DNA of 64,000 nucleotides from Cryptomeria japonica (GCF_030272615.1 NC_081409.1:471506573-471570572); one strand, 5' to 3'. Positions 46,230 through 60,010 are shown, counted from the first letter of the stretch. The notes: generated by a model from the sequence alone, not told the origin. Translations and numbers: made by a program.

Positions 46230-46685
46230 TTATCCTTTGAACGATCCTAATAGCTTGAAGGAGATCTTAGAGGTTGAACATATGGCACCAAAAACCATTC
46301 CAAAAGAATTCCTAGGAGAGTGTCAACTTGACAAAGATGGTGAACTTAAGGAAACTCTTGAAGATCTTGAAAATACAGAAAATGAGAATAGAGATCTGAA
46401 AGAAAACTTGACAAAAGCAAATGAATGCATTAGGAAGTTGAGGGAATGGATCAAGAAATTCAAATAAAGGCATAAGGTGGTGAGTGAAGAATTGAAACAA
46501 GCTTATGACATGATTGTGAATCTAAAGATCCAGATTGAAGAGGAGAAAAAGACCAAGGACTTTCTAAATGATATAATTTAAGGAAAAATAGAGGAATGTA
46601 AGAAACTAGAACAAGTAGTGTCCCTAAAAACTGATCTAAAGTAAACAAAGATCTAGGAAGACAAATTAAGAATGAGTTCATCAAA
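46230..46685 (+). pseudogene. Copia-3 gag, coiled-coil segment
   Basis: The plus-strand frame gives EILEVEHMAPKTIPKEFLGE, then a charged heptad region (LKETLEDLENTENENRDLKE, KANECIRKLREWIKKFK). After a stop, further coiled coil follows in the same frame (ELKQAYDMIVNLKIQIEE). The same architecture as copia-2 at 43500-43985. It is cut at 46685 by a long LTR and resumes at 52572. Confidence 0.75.
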
Positions 46686-49600
46686 TGTAGTGTTCACCCT
46701 TGACTTGACTTGTTTTGACTAGAGTTGAGTTTTATTTCATGCTTGATAGAATTATCTAAACTATATTTGATGATTTGGATGATGATTACTCATGTGTTTC
46801 AGTTACTCCTTATTGATGCTAGACATTCTTGGACATATTCTTATTTGGATAATTTACATGATGACGACCCTATGATGATTGATCATGTGACTTGATGGAT
46901 ATATGTATTTGATGGTTTTCATATGTTTACTATGTGATGGATCATTGATGGATTATGTTGATCATAGATTTGATGTTGGTTATGATTATGCTAACTCTAT
47001 TTCATGATCACAATTGATGAGATGTTTATGAGATGTGTTTGACTATTGTTTGATTGTATTCGTGATAGAGACGATTCCACATCACTCATTGTGAGCAAGA
47101 TGTGTCGTCTTGATTCTCTATCACTTGCTTGTTTTATATATGTATATGTATATGTTGTATTGTCATTTTCATGTGGTTGCAGGATCTTGCAGGTACCAAA
47201 CATCGACTCCATCTGGCTTCATAGGTCTAAGTGTGTCTTTAATTCCAATGGCTTATGTGGTTCGAAGATGACATGAGTTCCCTTCTTATACTATAGGTCT
47301 AAGTTGTTCACTGTGATTCATCAACATCTTGGCGTAATTCACCATGTCAGTTAGTGAGCTTGGTCTTCTTGGTGTTTTGAGTATGTTAGAGATGGTTGAT
47401 TTATTTGAGTATGTTTAGATTAATTATGTGACTCTTGATGTGTGGTTTTATATTTAATAATGTTTATTTTAATGTATTTAATTTATTAGTTTTGAGTATT
47501 TAACTATTTGGTATTTATATTTATTTAATAATTAATGTTTATTGATTTTATGATTGTTTAATATTTATTTTATATTTATGGTTTAATCTTTACTGTGGTT
47601 TGATTATTTAATTGGTATTTATTTATTTATTTAACAGCCTATGGTTTAATATTTGTTATTTAATATTTTATTTGGTTTTTTAATTTATTTATGAGTCTTT
47701 GGTTTATTTATTAAATCCCCATTTGGATTATTTATTTATAGCTTATGTTTTATTTATATAGTTAACTATTATTTATATTTAAGTGGGTTGTATAAACACA
47801 TTAGATTAAAATAATAATAAAACATTTCCACTTGGTTGGATAAATACATTTTATATTCACCTTACCTACCCTTTACTCTTATTGGTTGAATTTAAAATGG
47901 GAGGTAAAATTATACTATATGGTGTGATTGGTAAAATATATTGAAAATCAAATATTTTTATTGGTTGGTATGGAGGCTAGGGTTTTAGTTATTGTTTGGT
48001 TTTTATTTTCATTTCCGTGATGTTTTTGGGGTTGGCTATTCTCTGAAAATTTTCTTTGCAAGTATTTCCCTTGAGCTTTCAATTTTGCACTGGGATTTTG
48101 GCTAGAGCTTGGTTGGATTTTGGCTTGGCTTTGTGGGGAGCTCTTCAACAACTATATTCCATTACATAGGTTTCAAGTTAGAGCTTTGTTCCTTTGTATT
48201 TTTTATTTTAATAGCTTCCTTATATGCTTTGTGTCTGCACATTGTTTGTGGGAGATGGGTTGAAATAATATTTGCATATTCTATAGTTTTAATATAGTTT
48301 CCAAAATAATATTGGGGAGAGAACTTTTTATTATATGAGCTTTATTCAGTTTGCTGGGAAAATATATTTTGGTTTTCTTGTGAATGTCGTTCACGGCTCT
48401 GTATGTTTTTCTCAAATCGTATTTTCTCTCTGTGAATCTATTTGGTTTGTTGGGGTGCTTAAAAATCCCCTTACTGAGTGTGATTATCTTGTGTGTGTGT
48501 TTTGTTGGATTGTTTGAAAGTTCTGTAGAGTTTTCTGGTTTTCTATATGAGCTTTGTCATGAGGAAAAATTTAATATATCATGGTTTATACTTGGTTATA
48601 TTTTTTATTTCATTTGTGCCCTCTTATTCCTTGTTTCTAGGTGACTCTTTCCATATGATTTTTGAGCCCTTTTGTTAAAGACTTGATTTTATATTTTTGT
48701 TGAGAGTTTTCTATGGAAAATTTTGTATTTGCCTTGTTAGTGTAAATGCGCTAACCTATTGTGTACATATGCTAACCTATTGTGTAAATGAACTAACCTA
48801 TTGTGTGAATGCGTGACCTTGTCTGATTTATGTGTTTTTCACAGTTTTTCTTATTTTGATTATTTTTTCCGATTGGATTTTTTCAGAATTGGTCTTGATC
48901 AGATTTGATGCTTTTACATGGTTTTATGCTTATTTGTCTTCCTATGTTATTGTGGTTGTATTTGCACTCTCCCCATGTTGATATGCCATGGTTGATGAGT
49001 TGGATATGTTGCTATTTTGGATCAGCAAGTGAGTTGGCCTTACTGTGGATTTATTTTCATGGTTGACAACAGATTTGATGACTTTATTATGCCCTTTTGT
49101 TGGCAAAGAGGCTCATTGTTATACTTGATGTTGTTGTAGCCTTGTGTATGTTGTAAAAGTATGTGTGGATGTTCTTAGCTGCATATGAATGCTATATTTT
49201 CATATTTCATTATGGTTTAGAGCCTCTTATGATTTATTGTTGGGCCATGTTAGGGGGAGTGGGCTTCCTTCTGATGACTGGGGTCATGAGAGGTAGGCTT
49301 GCATGACGTTCCTTGTAAGGATGCATGAAGTCTAGAACACCAGGGTACATTGGGAATTTACCATGATTTGATAACCTAATAATTAATGGAGTGGGTAGTT
49401 AGATTCATTCATAAAGAAAACTGATGTGAGCCTCATGACTTGATCCTAGGGAGGATGTTTTAGGATAAGCATGAGAAGGCCATTGCTATGGCAAGTCTAT
49501 CTCCCTTGATCTCTCATAGGTTGAGATGGCTCCACATGTCCATTAGGATAGTTCCTTATGTTGTTATATTTGTTATGTTATAGGATGGCATGTGATGACA

Positions 49601-52571
49601 CTCCACCCCTACATGTGTTCCTTGATGATTCATGATTATGCCTTAGTGGTTGCATTTATGTCTTGCCGAGTTGTACACCTCTGGGAGTTTATTCTTGTTG
49701 TTTTGTGTTGGTTCTTGCATGAGAGTCCTTGTGTGATTAGTCTCTTTGGTTATAGGTGCTAGCTTAGGTTTAGAGTGTGTGTGGTGTAGGATCACCTCAT
49801 GCATAAGATAATAAGAGCAATAAAGGCTAAAGGACACACATGAGAATGTGACCTTTCAATATATGTAATAGGGTAGTCTTGTTTGTTTGATGTTTGATTT
49901 GTTTGTAATAAACCCCACCTTGTTACCCAATGACATGGATTTGGCAAATTTATAAGCCACCATGAGCATATGGGCCTAGGGGTATTTGGTTGTGTATTTT
50001 ATAGGTGTTTATGTGTTGGAGATGTCTTAGGAATTTTTAGGACATGTTGAAGCACCTCTAGGCAAGCAGATTTAACATATGTCAAAAGTTGCTCAAACTT
50101 GACAACTTTTAATGATAACTTTTGGTTGAAAATAGCAACTTCCTTCCAACAGTCACCTCGATTCAAAAGGTGGTTGATAACCATTGAGGAAGTTATAAAA
50201 TTCCATACCCAATCATCATTAGATAAGGAGATAATGAATTTGTAAACTTTTGGCATCATCGAAGTAATATTTTTCTGAGAATTTCCTACAATTCCGTTAT
50301 TCTACACGATGTACCATACTGTACGATCATTTTGGAATTAGGAAACCAGTGAGATGTGTTAGAGTGGTCAATAACCTTTCAGATGGATCAAGTTTGAGGT
50401 CCCAATTCACCAAGACAAGGAAGAAACCAGCAATTTTCTGGAAGTGTTTTAGACTTGACAGTTTTGCCTAGGGTTATGCAAAGAAATGGCCTTATCTTGC
50501 TGATCCTTCATTGGTGGTTCATGGATTTGGAGGAGATGGAAGTATGGCCAATTTATTTTAGGATTTTGAAGGCCTTTTGCAGGTTAGGACCAGTTAGAGG
50601 CAAGGGTTTGACGCATTAAGGTGGGCAACTCCATGTGGTCATCGTGCAAGTGTAAGCAAATAGGTCTCACATCAAGGGTTAAAGGTCTGATCATGACCTA
50701 AGACTTAAAAATGGGTGTATTTTCCACGTCCTAAGAGTGTTCCTTGAGTTTTTTTTTTGAGTTAAGGTCTATGTCTACATTCTCCTTTGTAAAATAGGCC
50801 TAATTGGGCTATACCGATCTCCTAACCAAAGTAGGGTTTGGATTCTTGTGTTACCTACTAGAAAGAACCCTTAGGATATGTTTCATAACTTCCAAAAGGG
50901 TATCCAAATAAGGTATGTGTTGTCTAGTATTTTGGATAAATAAGGAGTTAAGTATAGAAAACCAATATGGCAGGGCTACTAGGTTTTGTAGGCCTTGTTG
51001 CAGTAGTTACCCAAACCGGTAGAGAGAACCTAGATTTAATGATTGAAGGAGGTCTCCCTTACCTAGGGGACTTCAAATAAAACCTTAAATAGCCATTTTT
51101 GCATTGGAGAAGGGAGAAAACCATTGTGGACCATAGAGACCTTGTACCAGTCAATGAAAGAGACCTTGTACCGGTAGTCTTTTGTTTGGAAGAAAGGGAT
51201 GTGGGACTTGTCAAACTGATATTCCCTAACCCCTAGTAGTGTTCTGTGATTTATAGGGTCCTTGGTGTGTTCTTGGATTAGGGGAAATTATCCTATACCT
51301 ATACTGGGACCTCTACATCAGTGTGTTGGGACCTTGTGTCATCTCCTAGCACGGGGGGTGGTTCCTTTGGTTCCACATGGTCAGGTGGTTGGTGCTTTTT
51401 AGCTATTGGGATGTTCTCTTGGATTCATCTTGTGTGGATGTAGATTATTCTTCATGATGATTATGGATGTACCCTATAGCAGATTTATGTAATGAATATG
51501 ATGGAATTCATGTAATGTAATATTCTTGTATGTAGTAGTTGGGATCTTGAAATAGGAAGAGCTATGCTCATGATGTATTTTATGTAATTGTAATTGTAAG
51601 AAGGTAGTAGTTGGAATTTAGGATTATGTCATGGATTGTAATAAGACTATATGATGTATCACATTGTACTTATATAATGGAAGAAATGTCCTTAAGAGTA
51701 TTGGTAAATGAAATGGAATGGATTTATATTATGGCTTAATTGTATTGGTTGAAATTGAATTCTATGAAATGATTAGGATGTGATTGAAATGAGAAGGAAC
51801 CTTAATGAATGGATTAGTATTAATGAGAATGTTTGATAATATGATTAGATGAATGATTCATGTAGATGCATTGGTAGAAAGGAAATTATGCATTGTATGT
51901 AAGGGATTGTTAAGTAAGAAGATTGCATTAAGATTCTTGCATTATGCATTTGGAATTAATGTTAAAATAAACGGTCATGTTAGGGAATAAATGCAATTGA
52001 AGTATGTTTAAATGGATTAGTAAAGATGGAATATACCAATGCATTAGGATTGCATTATCATGGAAAAGGATAAAGTGCATGTAGATAGGAATTGTTGGGT
52101 TAAGACACATTTGAATTTGGTGCATAAAATGAATGTAGATCTAAGGGGGTTAGTCTTGCATTGAAATAGTTAAATGTATCATTCTAGAAAGATGTTAGAA
52201 TATTACACATATCATATTGGATAAATATCATAGTAGATTGCATATCTCATGGCTAGGAAATGGATATAATGCATTAAGTTAGAATGGAATGTGATTATCA
52301 TGTGAGTAGGGTGTTAGTATGATAGTTAATTAAGTAATGATGTTGAAGTACCCTAGGGAAATATTAATGTTGTTTATGTTTATTTCCGTTTGCGTAAATT
52401 AATGAAATGTGTAGTGTTGCATGTTCATAATGGTTAATTGGTTAATGAATGTAATTAGATGGAGATGTTATGAGTTGCATTAGTTGTTAAAGGATGTTAA
52501 ATAAAAAAATTTATATCTCCATTAGTAAGTTAGATGTTTAGTTTCTCTTGGGTATTTTGGTGGGCATTACA
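46686..52571 (+). mobile_element. Long solo LTR (family B)
   Basis: TGTAGTGTTCACCC to GGTGGGCATTACA, inserted in the copia-3 gag with flanks TCAAA (46681-46685) and ACAAA (52572-52576), a 5 bp duplication with one mismatch. Its right end is the reverse complement of 1003-2129 and its middle part of 36650-36970. Without the nested 49782-51320 insert it is about 4.3 kb, similar to the LARD LTRs. No coding sequence was recognised; long T-rich stretches give only short frames. Confidence 0.85.
49782..51320. mobile_element. 1.5 kb TG...CA insertion, probably a solo LTR
   Basis: TGGTGTAGGATC to CCTCTACATCA, flanked by perfect GTGTG (49777-49781 and 51321-51325). The ends are imperfect inverted repeats (TGGTGTAGG versus TGATGTAGAGG). 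The other family B copy (1003-2129) lacks it: its sequence runs across the site without a break near 1915-1925. Orientation and family are unknown. It has no ORF of note. Confidence 0.8.
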
Positions 52572-52576
52572 ACAAA

Positions 52577-53082
52577 ACTTGATGAGTGCTAGTTATACAG
52601 AAGACCTCAAATGATAAGAGTGGATTAGGATTTAAAGTTGATGAATGCTCACATCAGAAACTATAGACCAAGTTAAAGTTAGCTTAGCTAAGAAGATTTA
52701 ACCTATTCAGCTTGCTAAAGGGAAGCAGATCTAGAATCAAAAAGAAAAATCTTCAATCATGCAGCCAAATAGTCAAAGGTACTTTTCTTTTAATGGATAT
52801 TATTTTTCATGCAATAGATTTGGACATAAAGTCATAGAATATAAAATAGGATAAATCAAATATCATTCTCAGTACAATTTTTTACTTGCAATAGTTTGGT
52901 CACAAAGCTAGTCAGATCAGAACAACTATGGAAGAACTAATCCCTTCAATGGTCACTATTATGTGTGCAATTTTTTTGGTCACAAAGCTAACTTTTGTAG
53001 ATCTAGACTAAGTAAAGGAAATTTAGGACAAAGAAATGATAAGTGCACTACAATTGAAATAAATTGTGGCATCTTGCAAAGT
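52577..53082 (+). pseudogene. Copia-3 gag, zinc knuckles
   Basis: After 'SGLGFKVDECS' the plus strand encodes knuckle-like units: YYFSCNRFGHKVIEYK (near 52800), a frameshifted 'TCNS-GHKAS' (near 52890) and YYVCNFFGHKANFCRSR (near 52960), followed by a Gly/Arg/Asn stretch. Matches the copia-2 array at 43070-43450. The frame is broken between units and is cut at 53087 by another LTR. Confidence 0.8.
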
Positions 53083-53087
53083 ATTGT

Positions 53088-56012
53088 TGTGATGCGCCCA
53101 CCAACAACCCCAGGGAAACCTAGAAATGGAGTAAATTTTGTTTTGTTTTGTTTAACTAATAAGTTTCCATTTAACCTTATCTAGGCAGTGAGAGTCCAAA
53201 TTCACATACTTAATTCATCTTAGTTGAATCTTATATTGAATGTCCAATTATGTTTGGACACAAGCGGAAACATGTTTACAAAGTCTCTTATAGCTCCCTA
53301 GGGTATATTGACACCACCACATACTTGCACACTAACTTTATGATTCTTAATCCATACATTGGATTCAAAATTAACATGGAAATACATATATGCACTTAAT
53401 GAGATAGATAACATAATGTCACCACACAAAGGTATATAATATAGGCTTCCCTACAACCTCTAATGCATTCTACTATCCACAATGCTAAACAACTACCTAA
53501 CTAAAAGAGGAAGTAAACCTCTTGTACACTAGCTCCATCTAGAAGTCCAAACCAACAACTTTACAAGTCTACATGCTTACATTCTACAAGATACTTTCTC
53601 CTTATATGCTAAGGATGAGCTACTACTACCATGAATATAATGTTCCTATTGTTTCCCTCAAACAAGATGCAAGACTTAAATGACATATAACCTCGAGCTA
53701 CTATGATGACAACTATGCTATTACTGCCCATACACATAATGCATACAAAATCCTCTTACACTCTTTAATGATAATAGTACCAACCATTCATCAATTGTTT
53801 GTTACAACCATGATACTCATGAGTTCTTAATCAAATACGGTCTAAACATTTTTCAGAATTCTAAGTTTTATTATAGATTATAGCCTTATGGCTGAATTAG
53901 TTTCTATGATGCTAGCTAAAGCAACTATTGAATATGTCATGTTTCAATGTTCTAACATTAATGGTTTTAACAAGGTCTTGATACTGATCACCATTTACAT
54001 TTTAGAGTCTCATGAACACGTTCTACAACTAACTACATTGCATTCACATATATACAAAAGTACACCATTACATCTTTCTACATTACAACATAGATCTAAC
54101 TACATATACAAGTGTCCATTACACTTCAAGATAATACCACATAAATATTTAACTTGCTTCCCAAATCTATTTTCATAATGAATATGTAAAATACAACTTG
54201 CTGAATGCAATACAACATATGGAAATTTACAACATAAGTGTTGGGATTTTATGCATACTTTAATATGCTGATCTAATAATGAAAACATCCAAAATTCTAT
54301 ACTCTTTCACATAATTATAATTCTTCCCAAAAGATGGCATGACAATTTCCAGTTAATGATAAATATGAACCTATATGCTATTATTACATAATCATATATA
54401 CATGAGGCTTACTCAATCTTACAAGTGATTCCTACACTTAAAAATATTACAGCTCATATGACAAGAAGTTTTAGTACATAAGTCTGCTCCAATGAATCCA
54501 TAGACATCATGAAGAAGATCCAAATCCATGCACAAGAAGAACAACAACAAAAACTCCAATCCATGAATTCTAAAATTCTCCAGAAATGCTCCTAGAAAAT
54601 AGTTGCAGGGAAGAAGAAAGAAAAGAAGAAGAACCAGAAGAACCCCCCAAAATAAAATTCACAACAACATATAAAAATCTAAAAGAGAAATTGAGAAGCC
54701 CTAGCCTTATAATCGGCCAATAGAAATATTTCATTTTGAGATATTCCTCCCTCTACAACTATATAATATAATAATTTACTCTTCCCATTTCTTTTATGGG
54801 ATTACAAAATCCAATTAAATTAAAAATCAGAAATAGAAACATATTGCCCTCATCTCATACAAATCAAAATATTGTTTAAACATTAAATAATCAACTCATA
54901 ATAGATAAATAAAAATAAAAATCAACATTAAATAATAAAGTAATTAAAGAGAAATAATTAAATAATGCAATAATTTAAATCAACTAAAAACATTAAATAT
55001 TAAATAGAATCTCAATTAAATATTAGTTTGAATTCAATAGAGAAAATAATTAAATAAACAAAAATCACTAAATCATAATAAATTAAAATAATACTGCCAC
55101 TAGTAAAAGTCATAATTTATTATTAAATAATCACTGAATTATGATAAATCATTTATCATCAATATTTAAATAAATTAAATATTCAATCCATCACTAAATA
55201 AAAATTGTGATTAAATAGATTAAATAATTAATCTATTACTATAGTCAATAAATCACAAATTAAATAAATTAAATAGACTAAACAATCAAACTCACCATGC
55301 CACATACTAACAACTCACGACAACCGATTCGACATGGCAAAATTCGCCAAGAATGACAACAAGGACTTATGACAACCCGGACCTAGAGTGTGGGTAGGGA
55401 ACCAATGACATCACTGAACCACATATTTGCCATTGGGAAAGACACGCTCACACCCGTAAAGCCAAGGGAGATCACACCCGGTTACCCAAGAGGAATGAAT
55501 GTCTAGGTACCTGCAACCTTGAAACCACAAAAAAGATACATGTGCATATACATATATACATAAATACATACAAGTCAGACAAGTGGAGAGATATCACAAC
55601 GACACATCCCTCTTGGAATGAATGATGTGGTGTTAATCCCCATGAGGATAGTCAAACAATATCCATATAGTGAGCATACAAATCATGAAACATTGCATCA
55701 TAAGTAAATCAAACTAAGGTTAGTATATCCATTCCAAAATGAGGCATTATCCATGAAATCTATCAAAGCACATGATAACTAAAATACCATTACTAGCCAT
55801 CTAGAAATCATAACTAGTCATGAGCACAATCATTAACATCAATAGTATAGGATCATGTAATGTCTATCATCAAAATCATCAACTAAAAACGTAAGTAGTC
55901 ATAATCAATGTCCATGCATCATATAAGTCAAATAACATACATCACACAAAATAAAGGTCTGATCAAGTCAATCCAAAATGAAACAAGGGTCTTTTCAAGA
56001 GTGGGGATTACA
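53088..56012 (-). mobile_element. 2.9 kb LTR (family B-like), minus orientation
   Basis: On the plus strand it starts TGTGATGCGCCCACC and ends GTGGGGATTACA, flanked by ATTGT (53083-53087) and CTTGT (56013-56017), a duplication with one mismatch. The start resembles TGTAATGCCCACC of the family B LTRs, and 55370-55490 matches 38990-39140. No primer site adjoins it, so it is probably a solo LTR, shorter than the others. It is AT-rich with (AAAT)n-like stretches at 54880-55280. Confidence 0.75.
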
Positions 56013-56017
56013 CTTGT

Positions 56018-57858
56018 AGAAATAAGAATATAAAGAAAGATAATATGGTGAAAAGAGATGAATCTATGAAAAAGGTCAAAGTGGAAGAAGTTAAGAAAGA
56101 GATGAAAAAGGTCAAAGTGGAAGAAGTTAAGAAAGAGATGAAAAAGATCCAAAAATTGAGTCAAAAGATCTTTGGCTTAGGGGGAGTTAAAAGAAAAATC
56201 ATTATGCCTAGCTGAAGAATGAGATGTCATGACATGATGAAGGTACAATGTGTACAATGATAGAATTCATCTTTTGACAAAGATTGTGGTAAGAAATATC
56301 AAAATGCGATGATTTTTGGTACTATATTTAGTGACTGTTTTGAACAGATTAGTTAGTAGCTTTTTTTGAAACATTTAGTGTATGCGCTAACAAGATTGAT
56401 AAACTCTTAAAAGGATACTTTTCAAGTCATTTTCATTCATTCAAAGATCACTTGAAAGTGAGGAGAACAAGTGCAAAGAACTTCTGGTGAAGTGCAAAAA
56501 GGTATTCTTGTGCCCTAGTTTTACAACCCTAGTCTCTACAACTAAGTTTATTTGAAATGAAAACACTGAGTATGGTTGATATTGATACTAAGCCCCATCC
56601 TAAGTTCAAATGATACCCCAACAAATCAACCCAAGATGATCTGTCAGGTGCATTGTCAACTATTCTACATGGAGTTTTGTTAACAAAATATGTTACAACA
56701 TACATACATGTTAAAATGGAAGAGTACAATCACGAGAACCTTTCTAACATGTGGGATAAATAATTGACTGATAATAACCATGACTTCAAACCCAAATTCA
56801 ATGCTCTAATGGAAAACAAGTTGTATAATTGGAATTGATTTTTCATCTTTTTGCTATGATGACAAATGGGTGTGCATGGCCATTAACAGATTTCATGATG
56901 AGTATGTGTCATTGGACCAACCCTACAGAACAACTAAAGAAGTTATTGAACAAGTTATTAGGTTATAGTCAATTGGAACAATTTTTGTAAAGGGGTTAGT
57001 AAATAACTCTATTGTAGAAGACCTAACTAGAGCTATTCCAGATAGACAAGCTATGTCAGTGTAGCACAATTAAAAACCCTATTGTGTGTTGGAATCTCAA
57101 AATAAAGTATTTCCTAACACGGTCATAATATTCCTAAGTTTTATAATTTTCCCACTACTGTCCATCTCAATGATAAAAAAAATCCTCTAAGTGCTCATAA
57201 TCATTAGTGACAAAATTGTTCAAAAGATAAATTCCTTTATGTGTCATAATTCAATGTGTTTTCTAGCCTAAATTCTAAAAGTCAAAAACTTTTGGTGTAA
57301 CACTAAATTCCTTGCCAAACAATGAATCATGCTTGAATATTACAGTAACATAACATGGTTAATAAGACAGGAAACTTGAACAAAAGGTTAACTTTTAACA
57401 TATTGAGCAGACATCATATTGTTTGCTAGATCCTACATTAAGGAATCCCATTGACAAAAAACAAGCACCAAGAGGAGACATTTTCAAAGTCTCCTCAATC
57501 TAATAAGAATGAATTGATTTACTTATATCAAATAAATATTTTAATGCATGTTCAATGATACTATGACAAATTTTGTCAATGAGACATGAGGCATTTACAA
57601 GACATTTGTAATGTCTTGACGATAAGATACATGAACTATATCGAGCAGATGATAACGGGTGTCATTGATAAGACAGAAAGGGAATTAGAAAAAAAAATCA
57701 TCAAGGAGACAATCAGTGTAGAAGAGAGATTACAAAATTCTCTTCCAAATAACAATGTGAAGGGGTGCCCGACAATGTGATCGAAGAGAATGAATTCAAG
57801 TCTCCTCGAAGTATTGACACGTCATATTAGAAAACTCATCAAAGAGACATTTGGTCTC
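56018..57858 (+). pseudogene. Copia-3, basic linker and unknown domain
   Basis: Begins with a Lys-rich linker made of an exact 36 bp tandem repeat. From about 56690 the frame gives TYIHVKMEEYNHEN, and near 56840-56970 GIDFSSFCYDDKWVCMAIN and SLDQPYRTTKEVIEQVIRL, matching the unknown domain of copia-2. Further right, two open frames (57586-57780, 57790-57972) are rich in Glu/Lys and have no recognised motif. No integrase or RT is present: the element ends where a Tat/Ogre-like LTR starts. Confidence 0.6.
56066..56140 (+). repeat. 36 bp tandem duplication in the gag linker
   Basis: The unit starting ATGAAAAAGGTCAAAGTGG occurs at 56066-56101 and again at 56102-56137, followed by a partial third copy. 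It is in frame and encodes MKKVKVEEVKKE twice, a charged helical repeat. Confidence 0.95.
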
Positions 57859-58755
57859 GATGTGACTAGTTGGGACTCATTAAATTTTGAGCAATTTGAG
57901 AGGCCCACTTCAAAATTTTACTCTGCCTTTCCAAATGATCATAAAATGAGTCAATTTGAATGGCCTAGTTAGAGAGAGGGTAAAATGAAGCCAGTTAATC
58001 ATCAAGGGGTAGGGCTTTGGAAACTTGTTGTACACCTTTCATTTAGATAATGAAGTGTAGTGCAACTTTTAGAATTCAGTTTGGATCAGTTGATCAGGTA
58101 CCCATTTCAAGGGGTGAGCTGAAAGTGCATGTTAGGTGCAAATGCAGATTTTATTAAATGGTCTACTTTGAGTGCCTATAACTTTTTCCCAGTTGATTGT
58201 CATATTGAATTTCAAAATGTTCTGAATTCTATGCATAAATTTGAGTCAACATGCCAAATTTCAAGTCCCCGTGAATCCATTTTCTCAGTTTGGTAAGCTC
58301 AATCTGTTTGCAGTTTGTGTTGTTTGACAAGTCCCCATTTCAGCTGCTAGTCAGAGCCCTGCTTTGCACGTGTAAAAGTTGCCCCAGTGAGTGTCATATT
58401 AGAATGTTTTTTCCAGGCTACTGCTGTATAAAAGAGAAGCTATGTTTCAAATTTCAAGCTCCTGCCAATCCATTTGATCAGTTTTCAAAAGGGTTTCTTG
58501 AGCCATCTTATTCAATGTTCCATATTTTCATTGCTACATATGTTAATGTGGCTATTTTCATGAGCGTACCATTTGCATCCAGTCAGCCTTTTGGTCAAGC
58601 TAAGTATTCTAAGATTTGATATGTACTTCAAGGTACCTATGCCTCAGATTTGAGGGTCTACGGAGATCGTTTGGTATTTTTAAGAAAGGCATCATGAGTT
58701 CCCTGCACATTGACTTCATCAGGTCCGCAGTGCTGACAAAGCTAGTTGGTCATCT

Positions 58756-59010
58756 TTGACGATTAATATTTCATCACTCAGGATTTGTCTTGAAAAACCG
58801 CTTGGCAGATTTTATGTTTGTATATCAGAGTACACGTTTGTCAGTTTGCAAAGTCTAGAAAGGTGTTTTGACCAGTTTGAAAATTATGTCTTTGCGATTA
58901 AATGCGAAAATGTGGTGCAGGCGCCTGAAAGTCACGAAACTCGGTTTAATGATCTAAAAATGGTGTCGATCGATTCCAGAGGTATGTTTAAGGTTCCTGA
59001 AGCATTTTGA
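58756..59010 (+). other. Conserved small reading frame in the second LTR copy
   Basis: 84 residues, with RCFDQFENYVFAIKCENV and MVSIDSRGMFKVPEAF. Partner of 11586-11819. It is longer here because one base is absent upstream of the shared tail. Its function is unknown and it may not be translated. Confidence 0.3.
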
Positions 59011-59149
59011 AGGTCAGTTGCATGAAAACGAATTTTTTTTTTAGCCGGACCCACTGTGGGCCCCAACCTGGCTCATGCTCATGCACTGATTTTATTGGCA
59101 ACTTAGTTTGAGTGAAGATTTAAATTTCTTGACGCGTGTCATCAAGTGC

Positions 59150-60010
59150 AAAAATGAAAGAGCATAGAAACTCCCTTCAACAAAGGCATGTTGGTAGGTG
59201 TAAAGCATAATCCCACAACCTTTGGTAGCTCCTCCTTGCCTGTACATGGCTTGGTAATTGGTAAAAGGGCGATGGTTTATAAACTTTCTGCGAATGCAAT
59301 CAGCAGGAGTAAAGCCTCCTCCCATGTGTGAGTTGAAGAGCTATAAAGAAAGTTTCAAACCAAATGAAATGGGGCTATGTGGAGAAGACTTGGAAGGCTT
59401 AATAAGTTCCAAGCAAATGCATTGCTAGAGGTGAAGCTAAAGTCCATGATTTTTGCTTGCATCCTCCTCCTTCCCCTAACGTGGCATGTGAAAGGCTAAT
59501 AGAAACTCCAACAATGCCATTCGCAGGTGCAAAAGAAAACTTCAGCAAAAGAAACCTTCAACAAAAGAAACCTTTAGCAAAAGAGACCTTCAACAAATAG
59601 CAATTAGCAGGTGTATGTGCCACATTCCCCTGCTGGAGTATGGCGTATAAGTTAGGGGAGTGCAATTTAAAACTCTAAAGCAAATGCCATCCTCTCTTCT
59701 GCGCTATGGAAAATGGTGTTTTAAACTTCAACCAAATGCAAATTGGCAGCTCAAATTCCATAAACCTTTGCCAGTTTTCCTTGCTATGTGGTATGATTTG
59801 AAGAGAAGTTGAAAAATTTCTGCAAATGCATTTTGGGCAAGCTCCCAGCCAAACCCTCCCTCCACATGAAGTCTCCAAGGAAATTGTAATAGATATTTGG
59901 CCAAGCATTTCCCCCCTGTTGTGCATTGAGCTTGTGTGGAGTTTAAAGAACCATTGAAACTTTCAATCAAATGCAAAGGCACCATTAAAACTCAAAGAAA
60001 TCTTTCAAAA
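59150..60010. repeat. Degenerate CAAATGCA repeat field, copy 2
   Basis: Same irregular CAAATGCA / GGCAGGTGTAAAGC motif field as at 12240-13110. It also has a short run of AAAAGAAACCTTCA(A/G)C repeats at about 59528-59600. Confidence 0.6.

Noticed and set aside
58290-58619. 109-codon plus-strand ORF in the second Tat/Ogre-like LTR
   Set aside because: The first LTR copy has stops and frameshifts in the matching stretch (about 11100-11430), so constraint is not supported.
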